Below are positions 14,315 to 21,926 of a DNA stretch of 23,274 nt, in pieces (within the stretch, counting starts at the first letter, position 1; every line of letters begins with the position of its first letter). The stretch covers positions 1-23,274 of the forward strand of contig CAZYXV010000051.1 of the NCBI GenBank assembly GCA_964651475.1. The letters run 5' to 3'. Both the position numbers and the translations under genes were made by a program. Source of the stretch: JBGSMF01 sp964651475 (GTDB lineage: Bacteria; Chloroflexota; Anaerolineae; Fen-1058). The notes beneath the pieces were generated by a model. The model was not told where the DNA came from, made no database searches, and saw only the letters and a list, made by a program, of their open reading frames with translations.

Positions 14315-15061
14315 CTATTGCATCACCATGCCGCCGTCTACCGAGAGCACCTGGCCGGTGATGAACGCGGCGTCGTCCGAGACCAGAAAAGCCACTGCGC
14401 GCGCAATGTCTTGGGGCGTGCCGTGCCGCCCCAGGGGCGTGGCCTTGATGGCGGCGTCTTTGAGCTCCTGCGGCAAGACGTCGGTCAACACGGTGGCGAC
14501 AAAGCCCGGCGCGACGGCATTGACTGTAATGTTGCGTGATCCCAATTCCTTGGCCAGCGTCTTGGTCAGGCCAATCAGGCCGGCCTTGGAAGACGAATAG
14601 TTGACTTGCCCGGCGTTGCCGGCCAGCCCCACCACCGACGTGATGTTGACGATGCGCCCGTAGCGCTGCTTCATCATCGCCCGCGCCGCCGCCTTGCAGC
14701 AATTAAACGCGCCCTTCAGGTTGACGTTGAGCACGGCGTCCCAGTCTTCGTCGCTGATGCGCATCAACAAGTTATCGCGCGTGATGCCCGCGTTATTGAC
14801 CAGGATGTCTGCCCGCCCAAATTGTTCGAGGCACCGCTCGATAAATTCTTTGGCGCTCCGGCTATCGGCCACGTTGACCCGATAACCGCTGACGCGCCGG
14901 CCCGTGGCGGCGGCCACCTCGGCCGCGGCGGCCTGCGCCTGCTCTTCCAACACGTCGCCAATGGCCACGTCCGCGCCGCGCTCCGCTAACAGCTCGACAA
15001 TGGCTCGCCCGATGCCGCGCGCGCCGCCCGTTACGATGGCGATTTTACCTTCGAGTTGCAC
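14315..15061 (-). CDS. fabG: 3-oxoacyl-ACP reductase FabG
   Basis: This 248-residue short-chain dehydrogenase reduces 3-oxoacyl-ACP with NADPH in the fatty-acid elongation cycle. The start is a GTG (15059-15061) preceded by AGGGG. The cofactor motif TGGARGIG is at 11-18, NNAG at 89-92, the catalytic tetrad at Asn114, Ser142, Tyr155 and Lys159 (YSSSK), and a TGQVLSVDGGMVM end is typical of FabG. The length is standard. The context is not a fab cluster, since acpP, fabF and fabD are missing, so a reductase with another substrate cannot be excluded. However, the GITRDNLLMRISDEDWD stretch is strongly FabG-like. It lies 22 nt after mreB and 11 nt before the Asp23-family gene. Confidence 0.9.
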   Translation of the reverse strand: MQLEGKIAIVTGGARGIGRAIVELLAERGADVAIGDVLEEQAQAAAAEVAAATGRRVSGYRVNVADSRSAKEFIERCLEQFGRADILVNNAGITRDNLLMRISDEDWDAVLNVNLKGAFNCCKAAARAMMKQRYGRIVNITSVVGLAGNAGQVNYSSSKAGLIGLTKTLAKELGSRNITVNAVAPGFVATVLTDVLPQELKDAAIKATPLGRHGTPQDIARAVAFLVSDDAAFITGQVLSVDGGMVMQ

Positions 15062-15083
15062 TGTTCCCCTCGCTTTCTGTTTT

Positions 15084-16088
15084 TTACAGCCCCGGTATCG
15101 TGCGCCGCAGCGCCGTATAGTTTTCCATCGCGCGCCCCGTGCCTAACGCCACACACGCCATTGGCGCGTCGGCTACGTAAGCCGGGACGCCTGTTTCTTT
15201 GGTGAGCAGTTGGTCGAGCTTGCGCAGCAGCGCCCCGCCTCCCGCGATCGCCATGCCGCGGTCAATAATATCGGAAGCCAGTTCGGGCGGCGTCTTTTCC
15301 AGCACCGATTTGACCACGCCGACGACGGCGGCGAGCGACTCGGTCAGCGCTTCGGTCACTTCGTCCGAACTGATGGTGATGGTGCGCGGCAGGCCCGTCA
15401 CCTGGTCGCGCCCCTGCACTTCCATCGTCAGCGGCTCGTCCAGCGGCATGGCGGACCCGATGCGGATTTTGATCTCTTCGGCGGTCAGTTCGCCGATGGC
15501 CATGTTGTACTTGCGCCGCACGTAAGCGATGATGGCTTCGTCAAAGCGCACGCCGCCCACGCGCACCGAGCTGGCGACGACAATGTTGTTCATGGCCACC
15601 ACGGCCGCTTCGGTGGTGCCGCCGCCCATGTCCACGATCATGTTGCCGGTGGGTGTGCCGGTGGGCAGCCCTGCCCCAATGGCGGCGGCGACCGGTTCCC
15701 ACAGCAGGTGCGCCGAACGCGCGCCGGCGGCGATGGCGGCCTCGTGTACGGCGCGCCGCTCGACGCCCGTCACCCCGTAGGGCACGCTGATCATCACGCG
15801 CGGCTTGAACAAGCGAAAGCTGCCGCTGGCCTTGTCAATAAAATAGCGCAGCATGGCCTCGGTGACGACGTAATCGGCGATCACGCCGCCGCGCAGGGGG
15901 CGCAAGACTTCGATCACGTCCGGCGTCCGGCCATACATGGCCTTGGCTTCTTCGCCCACTGCCACGATTTTGCTTTCTGCGGTAGACAAGGCCACCACCG
16001 AGGATTCTTGCAACACAATGCCTCGGCCGCTGACGTATACCAGGATGTTTACTGTTCCAAGGTCAATGCCTAATAATTTTTCGAACAA
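15084..16088 (-). CDS. mreB: Rod shape-determining protein MreB/Mbl
   Basis: The 334-residue protein is a bacterial actin homologue of normal length that forms membrane-bound filaments guiding elongation. The start is a TTG (16086-16088) with AGGAAG six nt upstream; no ATG lies nearby in frame. Visible actin-fold motifs are the phosphate-1 loop LGIDLGTVNILVYV, VISVPYGVTGVERRAV, the phosphate-2 loop MIVDMGGGTTEAAVV, and the adenosine motif IAGGGALLRKLDQLL. Usual partners mreC and mreD are not in the window. Here mreB sits 54 nt after atpC and 22 nt before fabG, a less common setting than mreBCD; MreB and Mbl cannot be told apart on sequence alone. Confidence 0.93.
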   Translation of the reverse strand: MFEKLLGIDLGTVNILVYVSGRGIVLQESSVVALSTAESKIVAVGEEAKAMYGRTPDVIEVLRPLRGGVIADYVVTEAMLRYFIDKASGSFRLFKPRVMISVPYGVTGVERRAVHEAAIAAGARSAHLLWEPVAAAIGAGLPTGTPTGNMIVDMGGGTTEAAVVAMNNIVVASSVRVGGVRFDEAIIAYVRRKYNMAIGELTAEEIKIRIGSAMPLDEPLTMEVQGRDQVTGLPRTITISSDEVTEALTESLAAVVGVVKSVLEKTPPELASDIIDRGMAIAGGGALLRKLDQLLTKETGVPAYVADAPMACVALGTGRAMENYTALRRTIPGL

Positions 16089-16099
16089 TGTCTTCTTCC

Positions 16100-16134
16100 T
16101 CGCTGCTGGTTGCCAGTCACTTGCTACTGGATGT
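16100..16134. repeat. Heptanucleotide array between atpC and mreB
   Basis: Five 7-nt units on the + strand: TCGCTGC, TGGTTGC, CAGTCAC, TTGCTAC, TGGATGT. The unit resembles the TNGTTRC of the atpA-atpG gap. It fills most of the 54-nt gap and lies 11 nt upstream of the mreB TTG start, next to its AGGAAG ribosome site. Confidence 0.5.
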
Positions 16135-16142
16135 AGACGCGG

Positions 16143-16583
16143 TCATTCGCGCGGCGCGCCTCGATAGCCTTCGCGCTTGCGGCGCGCCACTTTGAGGCGC
16201 GTCATCGAGCGGCGCAAGGCCATTTGGGCGCGTTCCTGTTCTTCTTTGCCTTCGTAACGCTGCTGCGCCAGCTTTTCGGCGCGCTGGCGGGCTTCTTCGG
16301 CGCGCGCCAGGTCAATGTCTTCGGCGCGCTCGGCCACATCCGCCAACACCGTCACGCGATCCGGCAGCACTTCCATAAAGCCGCCGTGGATGGCGAACAC
16401 GTCTTCCGTTCCATCGGCGCGGCGCACCTGCATCACGCCTTCGTCCAGCGCCGTGATGAGCGGCGCGTGGTGCGGCAAGATGCCCAGTTGCCCCTCGACG
16501 CCGGGCGCCAGGACGATTTGCACGTCGTCGGCGGCGTATATTTGCCTTTCTTGTGTGACGATTTCACAACGCAAGGTGCTCAT
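16143..16583 (-). CDS. atpC: F-type ATP synthase epsilon subunit
   Basis: I choose ATG 16581-16583 (146 residues); the frame can be extended two codons to a TTG, but that sits only 4 nt from the GAGG ribosome site, while the ATG has a 10-nt spacing. Epsilon belongs to the central stalk and couples rotation to catalysis. It shows the amino-terminal beta-sandwich (TLRCEIVTQERQIYAADDVQ, then GQLGILPHHAPLITAL, FAIHGGFMEVLPDRVTVLAD). The carboxyl helical hairpin is rich in Arg, Glu and Gln (about 90-146). The protein is slightly long for the family, with a basic tail. GAGG overlaps the atpD stop, so translation is probably coupled. Confidence 0.93.
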   Translation of the reverse strand: MSTLRCEIVTQERQIYAADDVQIVLAPGVEGQLGILPHHAPLITALDEGVMQVRRADGTEDVFAIHGGFMEVLPDRVTVLADVAERAEDIDLARAEEARQRAEKLAQQRYEGKEEQERAQMALRRSMTRLKVARRKREGYRGAPRE

Positions 16584-16595
16584 GGCCAACTTGCC

Positions 16596-17993
16596 TCACA
16601 CGCCGGCCTGGCGCGCCGCCTCGACAGCGTCTTCGATCGGGCCGCACATGTAAAAGAATCCTTCCGGGATGTGATCCATCTTGCCGTCCAGGATCATCTT
16701 GAAGCCGCGGATGGTTTCTGAAACTGGCACATACTTGCCGCTCCGCCCGGTGAACACCTCGGCCACAAAGAATGGCTGCGAAAAGAAGCGTTCGATTTTG
16801 CGCGCGCGCGCCACCAGCAACTTGTCTTCTTCCGACAGTTCTTCGATGCCCAGGATGGCGATAATGTCTTGCAGGTCTTTGTAGCGTTGGAGCACGCGCT
16901 GCGCTTCGCGCGCCGTGGAGTAATGCTCGGCCCCCACGACGTGAGGGTCCAGAATGCGGCTGGTCGAAGTCAGCGGGTCCACCGCCGGGTAGATGCCCTT
17001 TTCGACGATGGAGCGTTCCAAGGCGATGGTCGCGTCCAGGTGAGTAAAGGTCGCCACAGGCGCGGGATCCGAATAATCGTCGGCGGGCACGTACACGGCC
17101 TGCATTGAAGTGATGCTGCCGCGCTTGGTGGACGTGATGCGTTCTTGCAACTCGCCCATCTCGGTGCCCAGCGTGGGCTGGTAGCCTACCGCCGAGGGCA
17201 TGCGCCCCAAGAGCGCGGACACTTCCGAGCCGGACATGACAAAGCGGAAAATATTGTCAATGAACAGCAGCACGTCGCGCCCCTCGTCGCGAAAATACTC
17301 GGACATGGTCAGCCCGGTCAGGCCAACGCGCAGGCGCACGCCGGGCGGCTCGTTCATCTGGCCAAAGACCATCACAGTGCTGTCCATCACGCCCGCTTCG
17401 ATCATTTCCTGGTACAGGCCCGTGCCCTCGCGCGTGCGCTCGCCCACGCCCGCAAACACGCTATAGCCCTGGTGCACGGTGGCAATCGAGCGGATCAACT
17501 CGGTGATGATGACGGTCTTGCCCACGCCAGCGCCGCCAAAGATGCCGGTCTTGCCGCCTTTGGTGAACGGCGCGATCAGGTCAATGACCTTGATGCCGGT
17601 TTCCAGCATCTCGGTGTGGGTGGATTGCTCCTCAAAGAGTGGGGCAGGGCGGTGAATGGGATAATAGGTTGTAGCGTTTGCCGGGCCTTTACCGTCTACG
17701 GGCGCGCCCAGCACGTTAAAGATGCGTCCCAATGTTTCTGGCCCCACCGGCACCTTGATCGGCGCGCCGGTAGCGGTGACGGGCGTTCCGCGCGCCAGCC
17801 CGTCGGTGCTATCCATGGCCACACAGCGCACCCAGTTATCCCCCAGGTGCTGCTGGACTTCGAGCACCAGCTTGTTGGCGTCGCGCTGAATCTCGACGGC
17901 GTCGTAAATTTCCGGCAGCGCCTCGGGCGGAAATTCCACGTCTACCACGGCGCCTTTGACTTGCACGACTTTACCTGTGGATGTTCTTGCCAT
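16596..17993 (-). CDS. atpD: F-type ATP synthase beta subunit
   Basis: The 465-residue beta subunit carries the catalytic nucleotide sites of F1. It opens with GKVVQVKGAVVDVEFP (beta-barrel) and has the Walker A P-loop GGAGVGKT at about 153-160, VFAGVGERTREG, the Walker B region VLLFIDNIFRF, and SALLGRMPSAVGYQPTLGTEMG. Next come the DP-site ITSTKRGSITSMQAVYVPADDYSDPAPV and the carboxyl LSEEDKLLVARARKIERFFSQPFFVAEVFTG. The length matches the family exactly and all catalytic motifs are present. It starts 27 nt after atpG and ends 12 nt before atpC. The ribosome site before the ATG is weak, so coupling to atpG translation is likely. Confidence 0.97.
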   Translation of the reverse strand: MARTSTGKVVQVKGAVVDVEFPPEALPEIYDAVEIQRDANKLVLEVQQHLGDNWVRCVAMDSTDGLARGTPVTATGAPIKVPVGPETLGRIFNVLGAPVDGKGPANATTYYPIHRPAPLFEEQSTHTEMLETGIKVIDLIAPFTKGGKTGIFGGAGVGKTVIITELIRSIATVHQGYSVFAGVGERTREGTGLYQEMIEAGVMDSTVMVFGQMNEPPGVRLRVGLTGLTMSEYFRDEGRDVLLFIDNIFRFVMSGSEVSALLGRMPSAVGYQPTLGTEMGELQERITSTKRGSITSMQAVYVPADDYSDPAPVATFTHLDATIALERSIVEKGIYPAVDPLTSTSRILDPHVVGAEHYSTAREAQRVLQRYKDLQDIIAILGIEELSEEDKLLVARARKIERFFSQPFFVAEVFTGRSGKYVPVSETIRGFKMILDGKMDHIPEGFFYMCGPIEDAVEAARQAGV

Positions 17994-18003
17994 AAAGTTT
18001 CAC

Positions 18004-18038
18004 TTTCTACTTTTTACTTGTTACCTTTTACTGGCTAT
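18004..18038. repeat. Heptanucleotide array running into the 3' end of atpG
   Basis: Five 7-nt units on the + strand: TTTCTAC, TTTTTAC, TTGTTAC, CTTTTAC, TGGCTAT. The atpG stop (TAA, complement of 18021-18023) lies inside the third unit, so the last residues of the gamma subunit (ASKR) are encoded by repeat DNA. It has the same 7-nt period as the other arrays in this operon. Confidence 0.6.
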
Positions 18039-18932
18039 CGCTTCCGCCCCGCCCGCAATGTCCAGCAGTTCGCTGGTGATGCCTTGTTGGCGGGCTTTGT
18101 TATACCCGATTGTCAAATCGTCTGTCAGCGTTGCCGCATTGTCGGTCGCATTCCGCATGGCCATCATGCGCGCCGCGTGTTCGCTGGCCAGCGATTCGAG
18201 CACGGCCTGGTAGACCTGGAGCTCCGTGAAACGCGGCATGATTTGGTCCAGGATGGCTTGCGGCGACGGTTCGTAGATGTACTCGGCCACTCTGAGGCGC
18301 TCCGGCCGGGCGTCTTGGATGTGTTCGTGCGCGGCCTGCTCCTCCGCCTCGGTTGGACGCAGGGGCAACAGGCGCCTGACGATGGGCGTCTGGTGCAGCA
18401 TATTGACGAAATCGGTATAGGCCAGGTATACCTCGTCCAGGTCGCCTTCTTGATAGCGGTTGATGGCCGTGAGCGCGATGGGCGTCACGTCCAGTATGCC
18501 CGGCGCGGCGGGCAGGTTTGAAAATTCGGCCACGATGTTATAGTGCCGCCGCCACATCAGCTCGCGCCCCTTGCGCCCGACGGTGATGAACTTGACCGGC
18601 TTGTTCAACTGGTTGGCGAAAAAGGCGGTGGTGCGCACAATGTTATAGTTGAATGCGCCGCACAGGCCGCGGTCGCTGGTGACGAGCACGACGCCCACCG
18701 TCTTGATTTCCGGCCTGACTTCCAACAGGGGATGCAAATTGCCGCACGCCATGGATTGGCTGGCCAGGTGAACGAGCACCTCCCACGCCAGACGGGCGTA
18801 GGGGCGAGTGGCCAGCACCTGCTCTTGCGCCCGGCGCACCTTGGAAGCCGAGACGGCCTCCAACGCGCGGGTGATCTGCGATATGTTTTTGACGCTCTTG
18901 ATGCGTCGCCTGATTTCGCGGGCTGTGGGCAT
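18021..18932 (-). CDS. atpG: F-type ATP synthase gamma subunit
   Basis: Gamma is the rotating central shaft of F1. This 303-residue copy starts PTAREIRRRIKSVKNISQIT, the conserved first long helix, followed by ALEAVSASKVRRAQ. It contains LVTSDRGLCGAFNYNI, the family signature, and ends with the second long helix, SEHAARMMAMRNATDNA and LTIGYNKARQQGITSELLDIAGGAEA. The length is a little above the usual 285-295. The final ASKR comes from a heptad repeat array that invades the 3' end. The ATG (18930-18932) has no clear Shine-Dalgarno sequence, because the leader is also repeat DNA; expression may depend on readthrough from atpA. Confidence 0.95.
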   Translation of the reverse strand: MPTAREIRRRIKSVKNISQITRALEAVSASKVRRAQEQVLATRPYARLAWEVLVHLASQSMACGNLHPLLEVRPEIKTVGVVLVTSDRGLCGAFNYNIVRTTAFFANQLNKPVKFITVGRKGRELMWRRHYNIVAEFSNLPAAPGILDVTPIALTAINRYQEGDLDEVYLAYTDFVNMLHQTPIVRRLLPLRPTEAEEQAAHEHIQDARPERLRVAEYIYEPSPQAILDQIMPRFTELQVYQAVLESLASEHAARMMAMRNATDNAATLTDDLTIGYNKARQQGITSELLDIAGGAEAIASKR

Positions 18933-18933
18933 C

Positions 18934-18996
18934 TTGTTACTCGTTGCTTGTTACTTGTTGCTAGTTACTCGTTGCCAGCAACCAGCAACGAGCAAT
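18934..18996. repeat. Heptanucleotide array in the atpA-atpG gap
   Basis: Six tandem 7-nt units on the + strand (TTGTTAC, TCGTTGC, TTGTTAC, TTGTTGC, TAGTTAC, TCGTTGC; 18934-18975) follow TNGTTRC. Three units in the opposite orientation follow (CAGCAAC, CAGCAAC, GAGCAAT; 18976-18996), still in the same 7-nt phase. The array fills the whole 63-nt gap, abuts the atpG ATG and replaces any ordinary ribosome site. Confidence 0.75.
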
Positions 18997-19000
18997 TAGC
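18960..19000 (-). promoter_or_regulatory. Intercistronic hairpin enclosing the atpA stop codon
   Basis: GCTAGTTACTCGTTGC (18960-18975) pairs with GCAACGAGCAATTAGC (18985-19000) around a 9-nt loop. The inner 8 bp are perfect and 14 of 16 positions match overall. The atpA TAA (complement of 18996-18998) lies inside the stem. There is no T-run, so it is unlikely to be a simple terminator; it could stabilise mRNA or tune the ratio of alpha to the downstream subunits. Confidence 0.5.
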
Positions 19001-20684
19001 TAAATGTCTTGTTGAATTCCTCTAGCGCGGCGCGCAGGGACTGTTCGTTTTCGTCGCCCAGTTTCTTGTCGCGCGCCACGGCCTGCCCAATGTGCGGATA
19101 GTTTGTATCTAAAAAGTGATGCATTTGGGCTTCCCATTCGCGCATGCGGTGGATGGGGATGGCGTCGGCGTAGCCTTGCGTGCCGGCAAAAATTGCAATG
19201 ACCTGATGTTCCAGCGATACAGGCGCGTATTGGGGCTGCTTGAGAATCTCTTGCAAGCGCCGCCCGCGTTCTAGTTGCGCCAGCGTAGCCTTGTCCAGGT
19301 CCGAGCCGAATTGAGCAAAGGCGGCCAACTCGCGGAACTGGGCCATTTCCAGCTTGAGCTTGCCAGCCACTTGCCGCATGGCCTTGGTTTGCGCCGCGCC
19401 GCCCACGCGCGACACGCTGATGCCGACGTTGATGGCCGGCCGGATGCCGGCGTTGAACAAATCGCTTTCCAGGTAAATCTGGCCGTCGGTGATCGAGATG
19501 ACGTTGGTGGGAATATAGGCCGATACGTCGCCCAGCAGCGTTTCGATGATGGGCAACGCCGTCAACGACCCGCCGGAGCCGGGTTTTTGCGCCACCTGAT
19601 AGTTGGCTGCGTTGGGCATGGTTTTGAGCGAGCTTTCGGCTTCGTGTTTGCCCAGAACGCCGGAATACACTTTGCCGTCCACCCCCTCGGATACCTCTGC
19701 GCTGGCATCCTTGGGAACGAGGATGTATTGCGGCGCCAGGCGCGCCGCGCGCTCCAGCAGGCGGCTGTGCAGGTAAAACACGTCGCCGGGATAGGCCTCG
19801 CGCCCAGGCGGGCGGCGCAGGAGCAGCGATACCTGGCGATACGCCCAGGCGTGCTTGGAGAGGTCGTCGTAAATCACCAACGCATCGTTGATCGTTTGCC
19901 CCCCGACCATCACGCCGTTTTCCATCACTTGTTCGCCGATGGCGCAGCCGGCGTAAGGCGCCAGGTACTGCAGCGTGGCCGGCTCTGAGGCCGACGCCAC
20001 CACGACTGTCGTATACTCCATGGCGCCGTACTCTTCCAACGTGGCGACCACGCGTGCCACCTGGGCTTTCTTTTGGCCGATGGCAACGTAAATGCAATAC
20101 AACCCTTTGCCTTTTTGGTTGATGATGGTGTCGATGGTGAGGGCCGTCTTGCCCGTCTGCCGGTCGCCGATGATGAGCTCGCGCTGGCCGCGCCCGATGG
20201 GGAACATGGAATCAATGGACTTGATGCCCGTCTGCACCGGCGTATCTACGTTTTGGCGCGCCACCACGCCCGGCGCGATGCGCTCGACGTTGCGATATTT
20301 GTTGGTGACGATTGGCCCTTTGCCGTCAATCGGCTGCCCCAGCACGTTCACCACGCGCCCCACCAGCGCGTCGCCCACCGGCACCGAAACGATGCGCCCG
20401 GTAGCGCGCACCGATTGGCCTTCTTCGATGTCGGTGTATTCGCCCATGATGATCACGCCCACCTGCTCTTTTTCCAGGTTGAAGGCTATGCCCAGGGTGC
20501 CGTTTTCAAACTGCACCATCTCGTTGGCGCGCACCGCCGACAGTCCCGACACGCGGGCAATGCCGTCGCCGACCTCGATCACGCGCCCGACGTCGGCCAC
20601 CGTGATACGGGGTGCAAACGTTTCGACTTGCTTTTGGAGAGATGCCGCCATGTCTTGGATCAAATCAGTTGTTGTAGTGACCAT
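18996..20684 (-). CDS. atpA: F-type ATP synthase alpha subunit
   Basis: Alpha alternates with beta in the F1 hexamer and holds the non-catalytic nucleotide sites. The 562-residue product has VGRVIEVGDGIARVSGLSAV in the first barrel, the P-loop GDRQTGKTA at about 172-180, CIYVAIGQKKAQVARVVATLE, the Walker B region LVIYDDLSKHAWAYRQVSLLLRRPPGREAYPGD, and the alpha signature SITDGQIYLESDLFNAGIRPAINVGISVSRVGG. It is longer than the roughly 500-515 residues common in bacteria; the extra length is in the carboxyl helical domain (from about 480). GGGAGG precedes the ATG by 4 nt. No atpH (delta) or Fo gene lies upstream; instead an M42 peptidase gene ends 81 nt away. Confidence 0.97.
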   Translation of the reverse strand: MVTTTTDLIQDMAASLQKQVETFAPRITVADVGRVIEVGDGIARVSGLSAVRANEMVQFENGTLGIAFNLEKEQVGVIIMGEYTDIEEGQSVRATGRIVSVPVGDALVGRVVNVLGQPIDGKGPIVTNKYRNVERIAPGVVARQNVDTPVQTGIKSIDSMFPIGRGQRELIIGDRQTGKTALTIDTIINQKGKGLYCIYVAIGQKKAQVARVVATLEEYGAMEYTTVVVASASEPATLQYLAPYAGCAIGEQVMENGVMVGGQTINDALVIYDDLSKHAWAYRQVSLLLRRPPGREAYPGDVFYLHSRLLERAARLAPQYILVPKDASAEVSEGVDGKVYSGVLGKHEAESSLKTMPNAANYQVAQKPGSGGSLTALPIIETLLGDVSAYIPTNVISITDGQIYLESDLFNAGIRPAINVGISVSRVGGAAQTKAMRQVAGKLKLEMAQFRELAAFAQFGSDLDKATLAQLERGRRLQEILKQPQYAPVSLEHQVIAIFAGTQGYADAIPIHRMREWEAQMHHFLDTNYPHIGQAVARDKKLGDENEQSLRAALEEFNKTFS

Positions 20685-20700
20685 CCATCCTCCCGTGAAG

Positions 20701-20763
20701 CGGTTGCTCAGTTACTCAGTTGCCCGGTTGCCGATTGACTGGTTGACTGATAACCGATTGACT
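20701..20763. repeat. Octanucleotide array between the M42 gene and atpA
   Basis: Units on the + strand are CGGTTGCT, CAGTTACT, CAGTTGCC, CGGTTGCC, GATTGACT, GGTTGACT, then a 7-nt GATAACC, then GATTGACT, all contiguous. The GTTRC core matches that of the heptad arrays, but the period is 8. It fills nearly all of the 81-nt gap and leaves only the GGGAGG ribosome site of atpA free. Confidence 0.65.
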
Positions 20764-20765
20764 GA

Positions 20766-21830
20766 CTATTTGACCAGGTTTGCAACGGTATCTGCATCCA
20801 ATTTGCCAATAACCGCCAAGAGCAGTTGAACTGCCCAATCATAATCGGCGCGGTGAATGATAGAGCCGTGGCTGTGAATGTGGCGCGCCGGCACGCTGAG
20901 CACCACCGTCGGCACGCCGGTCTTGTGCAGGTGAATCGCCGCGCCGTCTGTCGCGCCGCCTTCCATAGTGGAAAATTGCAGCGGGATGTTCAGTGCGCGC
21001 GCCGTGTCAATGACCAAATCGCGCAGCTTGAGGTTGGGGATCATGCGCGCGTCGTAAAACATTACCGCCGGCCCGCCGCCTAGCTTGATTGCGCACTCTT
21101 CCGGCTTGATGCCGGGAATGTCGCCGGCAATATCCGATTCCAGGATGATGGCGACGTCGGGGTTCACCGCCTCAACGCTGGTGGTAGCGCCGCGCAGGCC
21201 GACTTCTTCCATCACCGTCGTCACACCGTAGAGGGTATTAGGGTGGGGCGCTTGAGCAAAGTGCTTTGCGGCCTCAATCACCAGCGCGCAGCCAATGCGG
21301 TTATCAAAGGCTTTGGCCAGGTAGGTCTTGCCGCCAGCCAGGGGGGTAAAGCGGCTATCGGGCACGACGGCGTCGCCCACGCGCACGCCGGCCGCTTCGA
21401 CCTCTTTTTGCGACGTGGCGCCTATGTCAATGTACATTTCTTTCTTTTCGACCATCTTTTTGCGTTCTTCAGCCGTGAGCATGTGCGGCGGCTTGGCGCC
21501 AATCACGCCGACCACGTCGCCGGACGACGTTTTCACAATCACACGCTGGCCCAGCAGCACGTGATCCCACCAGCCGCCCAACGGCACGAATTTCAGAAAA
21601 CCTTCTTGGGTGATGTGGCGCACCATAAAGCCAATTTCGTCCATGTGGCCGGCCAGCATCACGCGCGGCCCGCCATCGCCCACCTTGCAGATGACGCTGC
21701 CGATTTTATCTTGAGTGACTTGGCCCAGCGGCTCGAGATAGCCACGTATGACGGCGCGCACCTCGGCTTCATAGCCCGGCACGCCGTGCGCATCGGTCAA
21801 AGCTTGCAATAATTGTTCAGTCGAATCCAT
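20766..21830 (-). CDS. M42 family metallo-aminopeptidase
   Basis: The 354-residue protein is an M42 (tetrahedral TET) aminopeptidase, a cytoplasmic two-metal enzyme that trims peptides. Metal and catalytic residues are in place: His62 and Asp64 (AGHMDEIGF), Asp176 (AFDNRIG), Glu208 and Glu209 (VMEEVGLRGA), an acidic residue in ESDIAGD (231-237), and His319 in ARHIHSHG. The family also contains members once named endoglucanase M or FrvX, so substrate cannot be fixed. The length is typical. ATG 21828-21830 is preceded by AGGGGG (complement of 21837-21842), and a good promoter lies just upstream. It precedes atpA by 81 nt in the same direction, so this promoter may also feed the ATP synthase genes. 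Confidence 0.92.
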   Translation of the reverse strand: MDSTEQLLQALTDAHGVPGYEAEVRAVIRGYLEPLGQVTQDKIGSVICKVGDGGPRVMLAGHMDEIGFMVRHITQEGFLKFVPLGGWWDHVLLGQRVIVKTSSGDVVGVIGAKPPHMLTAEERKKMVEKKEMYIDIGATSQKEVEAAGVRVGDAVVPDSRFTPLAGGKTYLAKAFDNRIGCALVIEAAKHFAQAPHPNTLYGVTTVMEEVGLRGATTSVEAVNPDVAIILESDIAGDIPGIKPEECAIKLGGGPAVMFYDARMIPNLKLRDLVIDTARALNIPLQFSTMEGGATDGAAIHLHKTGVPTVVLSVPARHIHSHGSIIHRADYDWAVQLLLAVIGKLDADTVANLVK

Positions 21831-21864
21831 CAGTTACCCCCTATGTTTTTAATTGGAAAGTACA

Positions 21865-21893
21865 ATAATACACGATGAACGCCATTTTGTCGA
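21865..21893 (-). promoter_or_regulatory. Sigma70-type promoter for the M42-atp block
   Basis: Read on the minus strand: -35 TCGACA (complement of 21888-21893), exactly 17 nt of spacer, -10 TATTAT (complement of 21865-21870). The predicted start is near 21857, giving a leader of about 27 nt before the ATG. It is the best promoter match I found on the minus strand and lies ahead of twelve co-directional genes. Confidence 0.6.
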
Positions 21894-21926
21894 ATTTAAG
21901 CGCCGGTTTTTAACCGCATGTCTTTG

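Noticed and set aside
17145..18521. Long + strand open frame of 458 codons opposite atpD and atpG
   Set aside because: It lies antisense to two certain ATP synthase genes, is rich in His, Gly, Arg and Ala as expected for a shadow frame in GC-rich DNA, and shows no domain.
21904..21916. CGGTT/AACCG hairpin after the AhpD-like gene as a terminator
   Set aside because: The stem is only 5 bp with an AT loop and no T-run follows on the minus strand.
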